A DNA stretch of 64,000 nt from Erinaceus europaeus. Lineage: Eukaryota > Chordata > Mammalia > Eulipotyphla > Erinaceidae. The stretch covers positions 85,322,203 through 85,386,202 of the forward strand of contig NC_080177.1 of the NCBI RefSeq assembly GCF_950295315.1, given 5' to 3'. The position numbers and the translations under genes are program-made. The notes beneath the pieces are model-generated. The model saw nothing but the letters and a program-made list of their open reading frames with translations, did not search any database and was not told where the DNA came from. How positions within the stretch are numbered: the stretch's first letter is position 1; each line of letters begins with the position of its first letter. Below are positions 35,308 to 47,375 of the stretch, piece after piece.

Positions 35308-36189
35308 TAGGAAAGAGTGAGAAAAGCATATAAACGAGGGAGCAGCGGGTCACTGATCACTTCCATAAAGCACTACTGGTTTGCCATTACAATGATCAGA
35401 GTTTGTACACTGGATCAGAGTTTATAACAGTCATATTTCTGGAGACCATCTGGCTCCTTAGTATGAAATAAAAATGTTCATATATTTAACATATCTTATT
35501 GGGGTCATAGAAGGAGGCATTTTTATTACAATGAATGCATGTTCTGTTCTGCCCTTTAATACTTCTATTCAAATGTCTGTGGAAATGTCACACAATGTAA
35601 CAGAAAGACGTGAGATAGTAAGAGGAATGAGCTACTCTTTAGAAAGGCCATATATTTAAAATTATTTGAACCCTTCATGAAGCATACAGGTCTTAGATTT
35701 TTCAGGAAAAAGAAAGAAATTCTCATGCTGCCACAGACAAAACATTACTTTTCCTAAGTATTAATTTGTCTATCAACCAAAACATTTGCCATATAGCAAT
35801 TCCACCCTACAGTCAATATCTACCTGGGGCAGGGGAGACACCATTCAATGCATCCTGCACGCTGTCTCATGCGTATGGGTCCCTGGGTTGGATCTCTGGC
35901 ATCACACAGGTGCACAGAGAACAGGAACAGAGGGAGCACCAAAGGTGGTGGAGTGGAATCAGCACGCTCCCTGTCTCTGCTCTGTCTGTTCCTTTTGTGC
36001 CTACCCCTCCCTCAAGCTCTGTCTCTCAGTGCACAGAATTGGGCCAGGAAGATACCTGGGTTATTCTAATGTGCCGCATAAAAACATTTAGTAAGTTTCC
36101 AATACCTCCTCTATTTTTAATTCTATCCTCAGAGTCAAAGCAGCATACTTTGACTTGAACATTTAACAATTTGACAATTTCATATCCAC
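35308..36189. other. Intron, possible SINE remnant at 35830-36010
   Basis: The segment GGGGCAGGGGAGACACCATTC ... GGTTGGATCTCTGGCATCAC looks like a worn tRNA-like SINE but fits none of the main families. The rest is unassigned. Confidence 0.35.
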
Positions 36190-36194
36190 TTAAT

Positions 36195-36408
36195 GATTGT
36201 TGTTGTTGCTGGATAGGACAGAGAGAAATGGAGAGAGGAGGGGAAGACAGAGAGGGGGAGAGAAAGACAGACACCTGCAGACCTGCTTCACCACTTGTGA
36301 AGCGACTCCCCTGCAGGTGGAGAGCTGGGGGCTCGAACCGGGATCCTTAGGCTGGTCCTTGCATTTTGTGCCACGTGCGCTTAACCCATTGCACTACCGC
36401 CCGACTCC
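36195..36408 (-). repeat. SINE-A copy without its tail
   Basis: It begins at TTGTTGTTGTTGCTGGATAGG, so most of the reversed A-rich tail is absent. The head end CTACCGCCCGACTCCC is complete. Confidence 0.87.
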
Positions 36409-36670
36409 CTGAATAACATTTTTAAGACAAAAAGTTTAAAAATGCCCTTGAAGATATCTACAACATATGGCCAACATCAAATGTAGGCCATCACTTCTCT
36501 CAGGATTGAATATGTTTAAGGAAAAAAAATGTGAAATCTCACTATCCATTGGAACTAAACTATTTGTTTTTCCTTATGACCTCAAGAAGTGCCAGTGGTA
36601 CAAGTCTGTTTAGCAATAAACTGCTAAAATTAAAGGGACACTTGCAGAAGTTTTCTGAGCCCAGAATTCC

Positions 36671-36790
36671 CGATACTGGCTATTGGAAACCCTACTAATT
36701 GTTACCTTTGCAACTATGTTTGAAAACTATGTACTGATTATTGGAAAACCTATTGTTACCTTTGCAACTATGTTTGAAAACTATGTTATG
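36671..36790. repeat. 58-bp direct tandem duplication
   Basis: ATTGGAAACCCTACTAATTG and ATTGGAAAACCTATTG both lead into TTACCTTTGCAACTATG and TTTGAAAACTATG; the period is 58 bp. Flanking sequence to 36985 is unassigned and may be retroviral. Confidence 0.8.
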
Positions 36791-36989
36791 CTTGTATTTG
36801 TCTACAAGCTTCATTCCTCTGACTAATTTACCTCAAGTTCTACATGTCAGACTCTGTTCCCTTACCACAAATCTTGCTCTAAGGTGAAGTCTGGGTATTG
36901 CAGAGACCCCGTCCACAGGCAGGCAGAGGGCTGGATTGCCACAGACATCACCTGCCGGGCTGGCCTGAGGGTGTTTCCTCGCAGGCACG

Positions 36990-37370
36990 TGCTCTCTGGG
37001 TTGGAGAGAACTCGACCGGAGCCAACCTGGGCTGCTGTTTACTCAGCGACGCGAGAGAGACCAGGAACTCGTGGCGGAGCTGAACGCAATGCGTCTTTAT
37101 TGATCACGCTTTTATATATTTAGAACTGGAAGCGGCAAGTCGGAAAAGGAAATGGCTAGGAAAAGGGATGGAAAAAAGGAAAGAGCTGGAAGGTAGAAAG
37201 CTTCCGTAGCAATGGTTGCTAGGGTTTTAACTGGCGGGATTAATGTACCCTGCAGGCAGGGCGGGTCTCCAGGTAGAAAGAAGACAGATCAGGCAACACA
37301 ATGATTCTGTAAATAGGCCACAGTGTCAGCAAGGGAGGATGGAGCAGGGGGGCTGCCGGACAGTCACCTT
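36990..37370 (-). repeat. LTR of an endogenous retrovirus (approximate ends)
   Basis: On the minus strand the order is U3 with CTGCCTGCAGGGTACATTAA, a TATA box (AATATATAAA, reversed 37111-37120), a poly(A) signal (AATAAA, reversed 37096-37101) and a U5-like stretch with TCTCTCTCGCGTCGCTGAG. The CCCTGCCTGCAGGGTAC block is shared with the LTR at 57144, so these are related groups. No internal coding region is recognised next to it. Confidence 0.6.
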
Positions 37371-37522
37371 CACTCTGACGTCTGGCTGCTGCCCTGAGGC
37401 TCTGCAGACTGTGCCTGGGGTAACTGGAGTCAACTCGGCATCTTATGGTGCTAAGTGAATGTACCTGACGTAGGGCATTGGGATAATGGTAGCTGCAAAT
37501 ACCTTTACCCTCTCCTGCTCTT

Positions 37523-37836
37523 TTTAAAAAATTATTTTTTTATATTTATCTATTTATCCTCCCTCTTGTTGTCCTTGTTGTTTTCACTGTTGTTGTACAA
37601 GACATTGTTGTTATTGACGTTATAGAGAGTTGATGTTATTGTTGTTATAAAGAGGACAGAGAGAAATGGAGAGAAGAGGGGAAGACAGAGAGGGGGAGAG
37701 AAAGACAGACACCTGCAGACCTGCTTCACCGCCTGTGAAGCGACCGACCCCCCTAGAGGTGGGGAGCTGGGGGCTCGAACCGGGATCCTTACGCCCGTCC
37801 ATGCCCCACACGCTCTTCCCCCACTGCGCCCGACTC
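37523..37836 (-). repeat. SINE-A copy
   Basis: It has an expanded GTTGTTATTG section in the reversed tail and loss of part of the head (CCGTCCATGCCCCACACG replaces the A-box region). Confidence 0.83.
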
Positions 37837-38254
37837 CCTCCTGGTCTTTTTAAAGTAATGGTTAAGCACCTCTTGTTTTGTCTGAACAGTCTCACTCAAT
37901 GCGTGAGTGTTACAAATAAATTCTCCTTGAAGCTTGGAATGGTGGCCACACACTTGACATTGTCCTGGCTGGGATGTCATGAGCGTGTGTCCTCACCTGC
38001 CGTCTTCTGATCAGCTGCATGGTGGGTGTCTGGTTGTGGTGACTTTCTCTCCACCCTGGGCACACTGGCTAAGGTTTCCCACCTGTGTGTCTGTTATAGA
38101 AATATACCTTCGTTCATTCAATACTTGGAACTTGGCTATGAATCATTCCACAGAGTCTAAGTCTGTATAAGGTGCTTGCCTCCAATCCAAACACTGAAAT
38201 GCAAAAGAAATGGTTTCATAAATTGGCTTTCTCTCATGGACTAAAAAACACGCC

Positions 38255-38533
38255 TGGGAGTCAGGCGGTAGCACAGCGGGTTAAGGGCAGGCGACGCAAA
38301 GCGCAAGGACCGGCGTAAGGATCCTGGTTCAAGCCTCCCCGGCTCCCCACCTGCAGGGGAGTCGCTTCCCAGGTGGTGAAGCAGGTCTGCAGGTGTCTGT
38401 CTTTCTCTCCTCCTCTCTGTCTTCCCCTCCTCTCTCCATTTCTCTCTGTCCTATCCAACAACGATGACAACAATAATAACTACAACAATAAAAGGAGGGG
38501 GGCAACAAAAGGGAATACATAATTTAAAAAAAA
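38255..38533 (+). repeat. SINE-A copy
   Basis: GGGAGTCAGGCGGTAGCACAG to CAACAAAAGGGAATACATAA, with the full head and B box GGTTCAAGCC. Confidence 0.88.
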
Positions 38534-38941
38534 AACATGCCTAATTGCCACCTAAATAGAAGCAGAATGACTGCTTCCAACTCATGACTTCATAATCTGG
38601 CCTGACAGCCCTAAATATAATCTTCCTGTCAAATAGCAAGGCAAACAGTTGCTCTCAGCACTTGCGGTGTGCACGTAATGACAGCAGAACTGCGTCTAGG
38701 GGTAGCCAGCAAACATGTCCATACAGTTCAAATCCCCCGGGTGAGAACAAGCCCTGGGAGGAAGGGGAAACAGCCCTGTAACAAATCGAATGGACTGTTG
38801 CATTCAAAGGATTTTCAGTTTGACTGAAGTTATTAAACTACGCACTGTGATATTACTTTTTAATTTGTATTCAAATGAAATAGAGAAAAATTTACCAAAA
38901 TGGCTAGAGAAAGAAGCTTGTGATTATTTATACAAAAGACG
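38534..38941. other. Intron, no clear feature
   Basis: No recognised repeat. Confidence 0.5.
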
Positions 38942-39146
38942 TTGAGGGGCCAGGTGATTAAGTGCACACAGTACAGTGTGCAAGGGCCCAGGTTCAAGTC
39001 CCTGGTCCCCACTTGCAGGTGGAAAGCCTCACAAGTGGTGAAACAGGGCTACAGGTGTCTCTCTGCCTCTCACTATCTCCTTTTCCCTCTTGATTCCTAG
39101 CTATCTCTATCAAATGAATAAATAGGTAAATAAATATGATTTCAAA
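38942..39146 (+). repeat. SINE-B copy
   Basis: GGGGCCAGGTGATTAAGTGC, B box CCAGGTTCAAGTCC, tail AATGAATAAATAGGTAAATAAA. Confidence 0.83.
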
Positions 39147-39147
39147 G

Positions 39148-39408
39148 TCTTTTTAATTTTAAAAAATTATTTAATTATTTATTTATTCCCTTTTGTTGCC
39201 CTTGTTGTTTTATTGTTGTGATTAATATTGTTGTTGTTATTGACATTGTTGTTGGACAGGACAGAGAGAAAAGGAGAGAGGAGGGGAAGACAGAGATGGG
39301 CAGAGAAAGACAGACACCTGCAGACCTGCTTCACTGCCTGTGAAGCGACTCCCCTGCAGGTGGGGAGCCGGGGGCTCGGACCGGGATCCTTACGCTGGTC
39401 CTTGCGCG
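39148..39408 (-). repeat. SINE-A copy, head cut off
   Basis: It adjoins the SINE-B tail. Reversed, it lacks everything 5' of GCAAGGACC, so it is a 5'-truncated insertion. Confidence 0.85.
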
Positions 39409-39622
39409 ATTTTTTAAAAGTCTTACAAAAAAGGTTCCAAGGCCCAAAGGTTGGAGGCCCCGGTTCAGCCCCCAGCACCGCCACTAGTCAGAGCGGAGTG
39501 GCCTTCTGGTTTCCCCCTACCGATGCATCACCTTCTGTTATCCCTCCATTTCTCTTTCGACATAAGGCTTGGCGAGGCAGCTCACCTGAGAAGGAGCCTG
39601 TCCTCCACACGTGGGAGCCAAG

Positions 39623-40069
39623 TGTTGGTATGCATGAGACCCCTTCTGTTTCATTTGGTTTAAATCCCCCCTGCTTAACACTATTCTATTTACATAACCA
39701 CTTCATTCTATTTACATAACCGCTGTTAACAAGCACCACCCTCCCTCCAGGGCATCGGTTCAATCCCCACTGTTTCATGATATGTTTTTGCTCCACCCCC
39801 CCCTCCTTGTCACACCCTGATCCCCTCTTTGTCACACTCTGATTTTCACCAGTCACTTTTCTCTCCACCCTCTCTATGTCACATCCTGTTTCCACCTTAC
39901 TTGGCAAGTATTTATAAAGACAGCACTGTGAGTTTTAGAGTACTGTACTTTGAGTTTAGCTTAGCTCGGCTTAGATTGTGCTGCGTCCTGCATGAATAAA
40001 GAGATACTGCCTACAGCTCAACCATGAGTCCCTGGTCGTCTGTTACCCGCCCGTGAAGCCAGCCCGGCA
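39623..40069 (+). repeat. Solo LTR of an endogenous retrovirus
   Basis: It starts TGTTGGTATGC and ends GCCAGCCCGGCA (TG...CA). It has a TATA box TTTATAAA (39911-39918) and a poly(A) signal AATAAA (39995-40000). The last part, GAGATACTGCC and CCATGAGTCCCTGG, is shared with the LTR at 57144. No polypurine tract precedes it and no primer site follows it. No clear flanking duplication was found. Confidence 0.78.
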
Positions 40070-40484
40070 AAAACAACATAACCCGTCGAAAATGAGTCTG
40101 AATCCTCATTCACAGGAACACCACAGCCCGGGGGAGGCCCTGCTGCCATGTCGGTCTCCCCTGCTCTGTATCTCTCTCTCTCTCTTTTCATCTAAAAGTC
40201 AGTTCAGAAGGTGCAGCTGTGGCAATAAAGGTAACCAAAATTCTACCAAAACTCTGGGCAATTTCACAATGACTTCTTATCTAACCATCAACCATAATAT
40301 TTAAGAGGAGTCTTTCGTAGTCTCACACCACATGGGAGCACCAAGCAGGGGCAGGGGAGAAGCGTCAAGCATGGCGCATAGGCGCTGTGAGGCTTCTCCC
40401 CCTTTCTCTTGCTCTCTGTCTCACCCACTCTTTCTGGCTGGTCTCACTTCACAGGATTCCTTCAAGCTCCACCCAAGACGAGGT
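40070..40484. other. Intron, no clear feature
   Basis: A short CT run near 40170 is followed by a GGCAATAAAGG motif; it may be a SINE remnant. Confidence 0.4.
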
Positions 40485-40752
40485 GAAGAAGGTGAAGTCA
40501 CCATTTTTAATAGCTGAGTTGTATTCCATTGTGTATCTAGACCACAGCTTGCTCAGCCACTCATCTGTTGTTAGACACCTGGGTGGCTTTCAGGTTTGGG
40601 TTATTACAGATTGTGCTGCTATGAACACAGGTGCACACAGATCTTTTTGGGATGGGTGTGCTGGGCTCCTTAGGATCTATTTCCAGGAGAGGAATCACAG
40701 GGTCACAGGACAGGTCCACTTCTAGCCTTCTGAGAGTTCTCCAGACTGCTCT
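40485..40752 (-). mobile_element. L1 3'-ORF2 fragment
   Basis: On the minus strand it gives the L1 C-terminal region (compare the forward copy at 49150-49440). It ends at a T run beginning 40757. Confidence 0.8.
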
Positions 40753-42384
40753 CCTTTTTTTTTTTTTTGTCACTGGCTTTAATCATTCCTCTTAAGACAT
40801 CATTTCCAGACATTGCCTCATTGCAGTCATGTTTTAGCTGCTTCCAAATATGCCAATGCCGTACTAAAGTGAAGCGTTTGGATTTCCTGATTCCAAAATT
40901 AGAAAAACGTTATCCCTGGAATAGGATTAGAATAAAATATTTTGCTGATCAAACAAAGAGTTGGAATATTCAAGTAAAATAAAACAATTTCCTAGTTCTT
41001 TGTATCCATTTATATTGGCCACATCATCATCTATCATCTTCTACAAGGTCTCTGATCAAATCAGGATCCATTAGAACATTAGAACCAACGAGGCTCTCTC
41101 TGTCTCTCTTTCTTTTCTTTTTTCTCTTCTTATGCCTTAACTCAGTATAGTCTGAACCAGCACACTGGATCAGATTCTGGGCTTCTGCATCTACAGAAGC
41201 CTTCTAGATGACTGTACTGCACATCAAAATGTAAGAATTCCTTAGCAAGGAAACTAAACCAGTGCTGGGGCCCTAACCCACTGTTTTGCTCCATGTCAAT
41301 GTTGGTGGGATTTAAATCAAGGACACTCAGCAAATGATGTTTTCAGCACTGGACAATTGATCTGTGGCTGTTGAATTCGTTTTCTGGGTTTGGTCATCTG
41401 ATTTAACTGCACTGTTTTCTATGACAGTGGTTATTGTTTGATAGTATCTTTTGCTAACTTCATTATCAGAAGCAAACTTTTACAAATATTCTATAAATGA
41501 TAGTGTTTAATTTGATAGTTCAGCTTTGTAGCAAAAATAGCAATACCATTTCTTGATGTAAAAATCTACTTCACAAATTTAGAAATTAGGAAAGGGTAAG
41601 TGTAAGTCATAAAGTGCTGTAAAATCTTAAGACCAAAAGTTTATATTAATTTTCGTCTCTTTAATGTAAAGGACCCTTTATGTTGGCAAATGTAATATTA
41701 CAAGAAGAATCTGAAGCACATTTATATGTAGATTTCAGAGACAAAACGCGGGGACAGACACGGAGAACCACTAGCAGATCTGTGACCCAGACCTTCAGGT
41801 CTGAGGGGACGAAGGAGGCAGAGAAGAGGGCAGACAAAGGGGAAGAAAGCAGAGTGTCTCACAGCTCACAGTGGAGAGAGTGTCTCCTTAGTGGAGGTGA
41901 GGCTTAAGGCATATCCTTTAGGGAAATGTGACTTTAAACCCTGTGAAAAGTCTTATAAAACTTCATCAGTTAAAAATGATTAAGAAATGAGAATTAGAGG
42001 AAGTTTCTTGAAAGTCAACCTGTTTCTTATAAAAGTTCTCTTCTCAGTTGGCTGAGTAACATCGATGGCATTCATCACCTTCTCCACAGCCAGCAGCTGG
42101 CCTAAGGCTAGCATCTGCACACCTCTGAGTCAGTTCTCGGTGTCTGGGTCTCGTCCTCTCATCACAGTGGTGGCAACAGGACAAGGATGAGCGGATGACT
42201 CTTTAAATGCCTTACACGGCACCTTAAGAGGCACATGTAAGTGTTGCTTTTATGGGGTTAAGGAAAAAACCTTTTCATTCTAGTGTCTGCCTCTACTTTC
42301 AGATTACACTAAGTTTATGCTGATATAATTTCCTTTCTGTCACCACCGGGGCTTCACTACTCTGGGGTGACTTGTTCATTTAGA
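40753..42384. other. Intron, no clear feature
   Basis: About 1.6 kb of apparently unique sequence. Confidence 0.5.
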
Positions 42385-42795
42385 ATTGATTGCTCAACAA
42401 TTTGTTTGGCTTCGTATGTTAACTCTCTTTTCAGTCACCAGGTTCCAGATGCCATCAGGATGCCAGCCAGGCTTCCCTGGACTGAAGACCCCACCAATGT
42501 GTCCTGGAGCTCAGCTTCCCCAGAGACCCATCCTACTAGGGAAAGAGAGAGGCAGGCTGGGAGTATGGATCCACCTGTCAACACCCATGTTCAGCGGGGA
42601 AGCAATTACAGAAGCCAGACCTTCTACCTTCTGCATCCCACAATGACCCTGGGTCCATGCTCCCAGAGGGATAGAGAATGGGAAAGCTATCAGGGGAGGA
42701 GGTTGGATATGGAGATTGGGTGGTGGGAATTGTGTGGAGTTGCACCCCTCCTACCCTATGGTTTTGTTAATCTATCCTTTCTTAAATAAAAAAAA
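42385..42795 (+). repeat. Family D copy, 5'-truncated, with a 140-codon open frame
   Basis: It starts GATTGCTCAACAATTTGTTTGG. The recurrent D frame stays open here from 42367 to 42789. The A tail passes straight into a GA-rich repeat. Confidence 0.87.
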
Positions 42796-43018
42796 AAGAA
42801 AGAGAAAAGGAAGAGAGAAGAGAGATAAAGATAGAGAGGGGGAGGGGGAGGGAGGGGGAGAGGAAGGGGGAAGGGATAGGGGAGGGGAGAGGGAGGAGGG
42901 AGAGGGGGAGGGGAGAGGGAGGGGAGAGGGAGGAGAGGGAGAAGAGGGAAAGGGAGAGGGAGAGGGAGGAGAGGGACAGGGAGAGGGAGAGGGAGAGGGA
43001 GAGGGAGAGGGAGAGGGA
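42796..43018. repeat. Polypurine GGGAGA-rich tract grown from a D tail
   Basis: About 220 bp with almost no pyrimidines on the plus strand; (GGGAGA)n becomes regular toward the 3' end. Long Arg/Gly/Glu or Ser/Pro frames in it are artefacts. Confidence 0.93.
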
Positions 43019-43567
43019 AATACCTCATGGCACCCAAGGTCCTCCCAATGAGTGAAGGCCTGGCTCAAACCAAGCACACCACCCAAGTGACTGACTTGCC
43101 TGACCCCGATATGATATAAAATTAAATGGTTACTTGCTAGGAGTATTACAAATCTCTGTGGGTTCAGCATGATTCACATTAAAATGCAAGTCGGATCTGG
43201 AAATGGACAGTATTCCCAAACAGCATTTGTGAAATTTAATTGCAATGGGAAGGGAGTAGAATGGGTAGTTTCTGGGTGTGAGCAGATCTGCTCTGTAAGT
43301 CAACCCCACCGCGATCATTCTAGATCCACACGTCAGTGGAGCAGGATAGTGTGTGCACAGCTCTTCATTGTCAGGGAAGGGACGGCTTTACTATTTGAAG
43401 ATTATTCACAAGACCTACCGAATCTCATTAGCAAAAATAAGAACCAAGGGTGAGAAACTGAGACAAAGATAAATGAGTGACAATGAAGAAAAAGAGAATG
43501 GCTTTAAATAGCCCTTACCAAGAAAAGAGAAATGAAGTCATCTATGGGGCTTAGAAAACAATTCTTT

Positions 43568-43778
43568 ATTTTCTAATTTTTTATTATCTTTATTTATTTA
43601 TTGGATAGAGATGGCCAGAAACCAAGAAGGTAGGGGGATGAGAGAGAGGGAGAGAGACAGAGACACACCCGCAACCCTGCTTCACGGCTTGCAAAGCCTT
43701 CCCCCTGCAGGAGGGGACTGGGGGCTTGAACCCGGGTCCTGTGCTCTCTAGCACATGCACTGCCACCCACTCCCAGAC
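43568..43778 (-). repeat. SINE-B copy
   Basis: AAACAATTCTTT flanks it at 43556-43567 and 43779-43790. Reversed B box: CCCGGGTTCAAGCCCCC. Confidence 0.9.
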
Positions 43779-43879
43779 AAACAATTCTTTTGTATGTGAA
43801 GAGTGAGCAAAACAAGTCACTTGTAAAGAAAGATGAAAACATGACTTTTCTTTTTTCTTACACGACTCTTTCTTCCTTC

Positions 43880-44130
43880 CTTTACTTGCCAGAGAAAGAA
43901 ACAGAAAGGAGCACAAAGGGAGAAGGAAGGGGAGGGAGGGGGAGCCCCTGGCATTGTTTCAGGAGGCATAAAGCTTCCCCTCTAGAGGCTGGAGGGGGCT
44001 GCAGACTGGAAACAGAAGAGACCAGAGGGGCTGGCAGAGGAAGAGGCCCCCTCCCCGGCACTGACTCAGTATTCACGAAACATTCCCCTTTGCAGGGAGG
44101 GGCTGGGGGCTTCAACATGGGCACTTCTGT
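43880..44130. repeat. Purine-rich SINE-like remnant
   Basis: GAGAAAGAAACAGAAAGGAG then GGAGCCCCTGGCATTG resembles the middle of a reverse SINE without a recognisable head. Confidence 0.35.
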
Positions 44131-44184
44131 GCTCCTGTGCAATAGGTTAAAGAAAGGTTACACAACTGTTCAGTCATTATTATT

Positions 44185-44315
44185 TTTTAAAATGGTTTAT
44201 TTATTTTAGTGAGAGAGAGAGACAGTGCTCAGTTCTGGCTTGTGGTGGTGCCGGGGATTGAACCCGAGACCTCAGAGACTCAGTTCAACAGTCTTTTTTT
44301 TCTCAGTCTTTAAAC
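44185..44315 (-). repeat. SINE-C copy
   Basis: AGTGCTCAGTTCTGGCTTGTG and GGATTGAACCCGAGACC; the head is worn. Confidence 0.65.
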
Positions 44316-45187
44316 TGTTAGATCAAGCCCTGCTGTCTCTCTGAATCCACGTACAGAGCCAGAAGGTGGAAACCAACAGAATTCAGTCATAGCACGATAA
44401 AGGGCCATGGGCAATCAGATATTCAAACAGAGTTCCTTTTAGTACAGATGAACTCTGCAAAATCAAAATAATATCCAAACTTCCTAGCACAAGTGAAATG
44501 TATCATTATCAACCAACCGGGAAGAGTAAGTGAGTACTGAACACCCAGACTTTTAAAATGTGCGTATTGTTATTTATATGAATGTAAATAGAGGTTTGGC
44601 TTCATATCATCTCAATATTTATAAAGTGGGCAAGGGATCTAGTCCTTTTATTAGTAATGTCCCTTGACCTATTTTCCCCATCCGTGTGTGAAGTGTTCTA
44701 CCAGGAGAGATTTCAAGAATTGTTCACTTCCAGGTAAACTGTTACTGCTGACTAAACGCTATGTCGGGAAGATAACATATCACCACTAGAAAGCAGCGCC
44801 ATTATTCATGGCTGTGACTGTCACTTACTGTATGACCGCAAGTTTCATTCTTACCATGACTCATGAGGTACTGACTTCAAGAAAGACTGACTTCAAAGCA
44901 TATATCTAGTGTTACACAAAATAACTTCTTTGTCTAGGTCCAGGCAGTTGTGAATATACAATAGAAAGATATTTAATATCTTTGAAAAATATGATTGCTG
45001 TAAGACATTAGTATGTGAAAAGTTATTTCAAAAAGGAGTTTTTCTAAGTTATGAATGAATGTCACAGGGAACTCTAACTTTTTGTGGAAGTCTTATATCA
45101 AGTATCAACAAATAGAAAAAAAGACAGCATTTAAATCTAAAATATCACTTGACCACTAAACAGTTGTAGTCTAAAAATGAAGTATAG
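44316..45187. other. Intron, no clear feature
   Basis: No recognised repeat or exon. Confidence 0.5.
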
Positions 45188-45305
45188 CAGGCTGGGGAGA
45201 TAGCATCATAGTTATGCAAAAAGCCTGAGGCCCCAAAAGTGCCAAGTTCAAGCCTCTGTACCACCATAGCCAGAGCTGGGCAGTGCTCTGTTTCAAAAAT
45301 AAAAT
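45188..45305 (+). repeat. SINE-C copy
   Basis: GCAGGCTGGGGAGATAGCATC, B-box-like AAGTTCAAGCC, tail AAAATAAAATAAAG. Confidence 0.78.
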
Positions 45306-45907
45306 AAAGTAGAATCTTTATTTCCAGATGACATGTAAAGAAAGCATATGATTTTTTCAAAGTATTTTTGAGTAAGAACAAAGTATCATCACCTAGTTGC
45401 TCAGGATGTAGGCAGAACATAAGACATTCAGACTTCAAGCACAGCCATGGAGAAGTAGAAAAGCGTGCTCTAATCTGGAAGTCCATCTCTCACTAGTAGG
45501 ACAAGTAAACTGTCTACTCTGTGTCACCAAATCAGCTACAAGATAGAAAACATCTCAAGGCAGGTAGTCCAATAATAGGAATGCAAAATACATCAACTGA
45601 ATGAATAAATAACCTCAGGAATAGAAGATATATATATATATATTTAGTGAAATCAGGTAGCTTTCTAGGGAATTAAGTTCTGTAAAATAAGTGTTTATAG
45701 ATAAGCATCCAAACAATACAATTGAATGAAAAGATAAACTGAACCCTTTCAAAAACAAACAAGTCAGAAATGAAAGAGAGCACATCCCCTGTGGCTGGAA
45801 CTTCAGTCATTGACGCTGTGTGCAGACACAGAAACTAGGGTATGTGACGCTCCAGGAAAAGAAAGGGGCTTCGGCAAACCACAAAGGAACTAACTGAGTG
45901 CGCAGAG
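45306..45907. other. Intron with a short (TA)n
   Basis: A TATATATATATA run lies near 45630; otherwise unassigned. Confidence 0.5.
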
Positions 45908-46036
45908 ACAGGATAGCCGGCATAAAGGTTCTGCAAACAGACTCTCATGCCTGAGACTCCAAAGTCCCAAGTTCAACCCTCCGCCCCCACCATGAACCAG
46001 TGCTGAGCAGTGCCCTGGTTAAAAAAAAAAAAAAAG
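45908..46036 (+). repeat. SINE-C copy
   Basis: GGATAGCCGGCATAAAGGTTC, CAAGTTCAACCC, and a 14-base A tail. Confidence 0.78.
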
Positions 46037-46664
46037 TCTTCATGAGAAAGGAACTAATAACAGGAAATCCGATACCAGTCAGTGCAGAAAGACAGAAAGA
46101 AAGCACTTCTCTTTTTGTTCTTCTGCATTTTTTTTTTCTGTAATGCGGGTGAGGTAAGACATTTTTGGAGGCATGTCTATAGAGTAACAGCAGGCTCACT
46201 TCACTCTCCTCACTCAACAAGAAAGAAGCAACACTAATCTGAAAACTCAACAAAATATGACCAGGATTTCTTCAGAAACTCATCAAGCCACAAGTAAATC
46301 CAGCACGTGAGGCTTGTGGACAGAAAAGGGTGAAGGGGAGATTCTGAATACTAAAAGGCCTTACTCAGGGGCAGCTCAGCCAGACTGGGAAGTTAGTAGC
46401 TGAGGCTCACCACTTCTGGGTTCCAGTTAAAGCAGCAACAATTAAAAACAAAAAAAGACCTTGGAAAATCCCTGTTAGGATTTGCCGTATAATACACAAC
46501 ATCACCATAATGTATATTTTTTTACATTATTTGTATATAACTGTGTCTTACAGTGTAATGCCTCTGGTTGCGTCTGTTATCCCTGGTCTTAAGCTTTTAA
46601 GAAAGTCAACATTTCAAAGACTCAGCCTATGGTCTGCGCATTAAAAAGTTTGAGACATTCAATC
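46037..46664. other. Intron, no clear feature
   Basis: No recognised repeat. Confidence 0.5.
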
Positions 46665-47375
46665 AGATCAAATCAAACCAATAAGGTTTACAGTCAACAA
46701 TATTTATACACCTTTCCCATATTTGGGAACTACTCTCTTCCTTGATCCAGCTTTCTGGCCCTTTTTCCAACCATGACATCATCTTCCCAGACAATAACTT
46801 GGATCCACCTGCATATCAGATGTCAGGCTCAGGAAAAAATATATATATATGTCATGGACCCATTGGAATATAACTAAAATAGGGCTACTAATTTCCTACA
46901 AAACAGAGACCCTCCCCCCCCAACTCTTCATCTGCAGTATTCCAGCCTTTAGGTTCATGATTGGTCAACAATTTGTTTGGCTTTGTATGTTAACTCTTCT
47001 TTCAGTCACCAGGTACCAGATGCCAACATGATGCCAACTCGCCTTCCCTGGACAGACAACCTCACCAATGTGTCCTGGAGCCCTGCTTCCCCAGAGATCC
47101 ACCCACTAGGGAAAGAGAGAGACAGGCTGGGAATATGGATCCACCTGTCAACACCCATGTTCAGCGGGGAAGCAATGACAGAAGCCAGACCTTCCACCTT
47201 CTGCAACCTACAGTGACCCTGGGTCCATGCTCCCAGAGGGATAGAGAATGGGAAAGCTGTCAGGGGAGGGGATGGGATATGGAGTTCTGGTGGTGGGAAT
47301 TGTGTGGAGTCGTACCCCTCTTATCCTATGGTTTTTGTCAGTGTTTCCTTTTCATAAATACCAATTTTTAAAAAA
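46665..47375 (+). repeat. Family D copy, long
   Basis: It includes the 5' region (CAATATTTATACACCTTTCCC, CCAGACAATAACTTGG) and the tail TTTTCATAAATACC. The recurrent frame is split here into two pieces (46977-47216 and 47135-47371), indicating an indel. Confidence 0.85.

Noticed and set aside
42716..43170. Arg/Gly/Glu-rich and Ser/Pro-rich frames
   Set aside because: They are produced by the GGGAGA purine tract; the same artefact occurs at 60276-60632.
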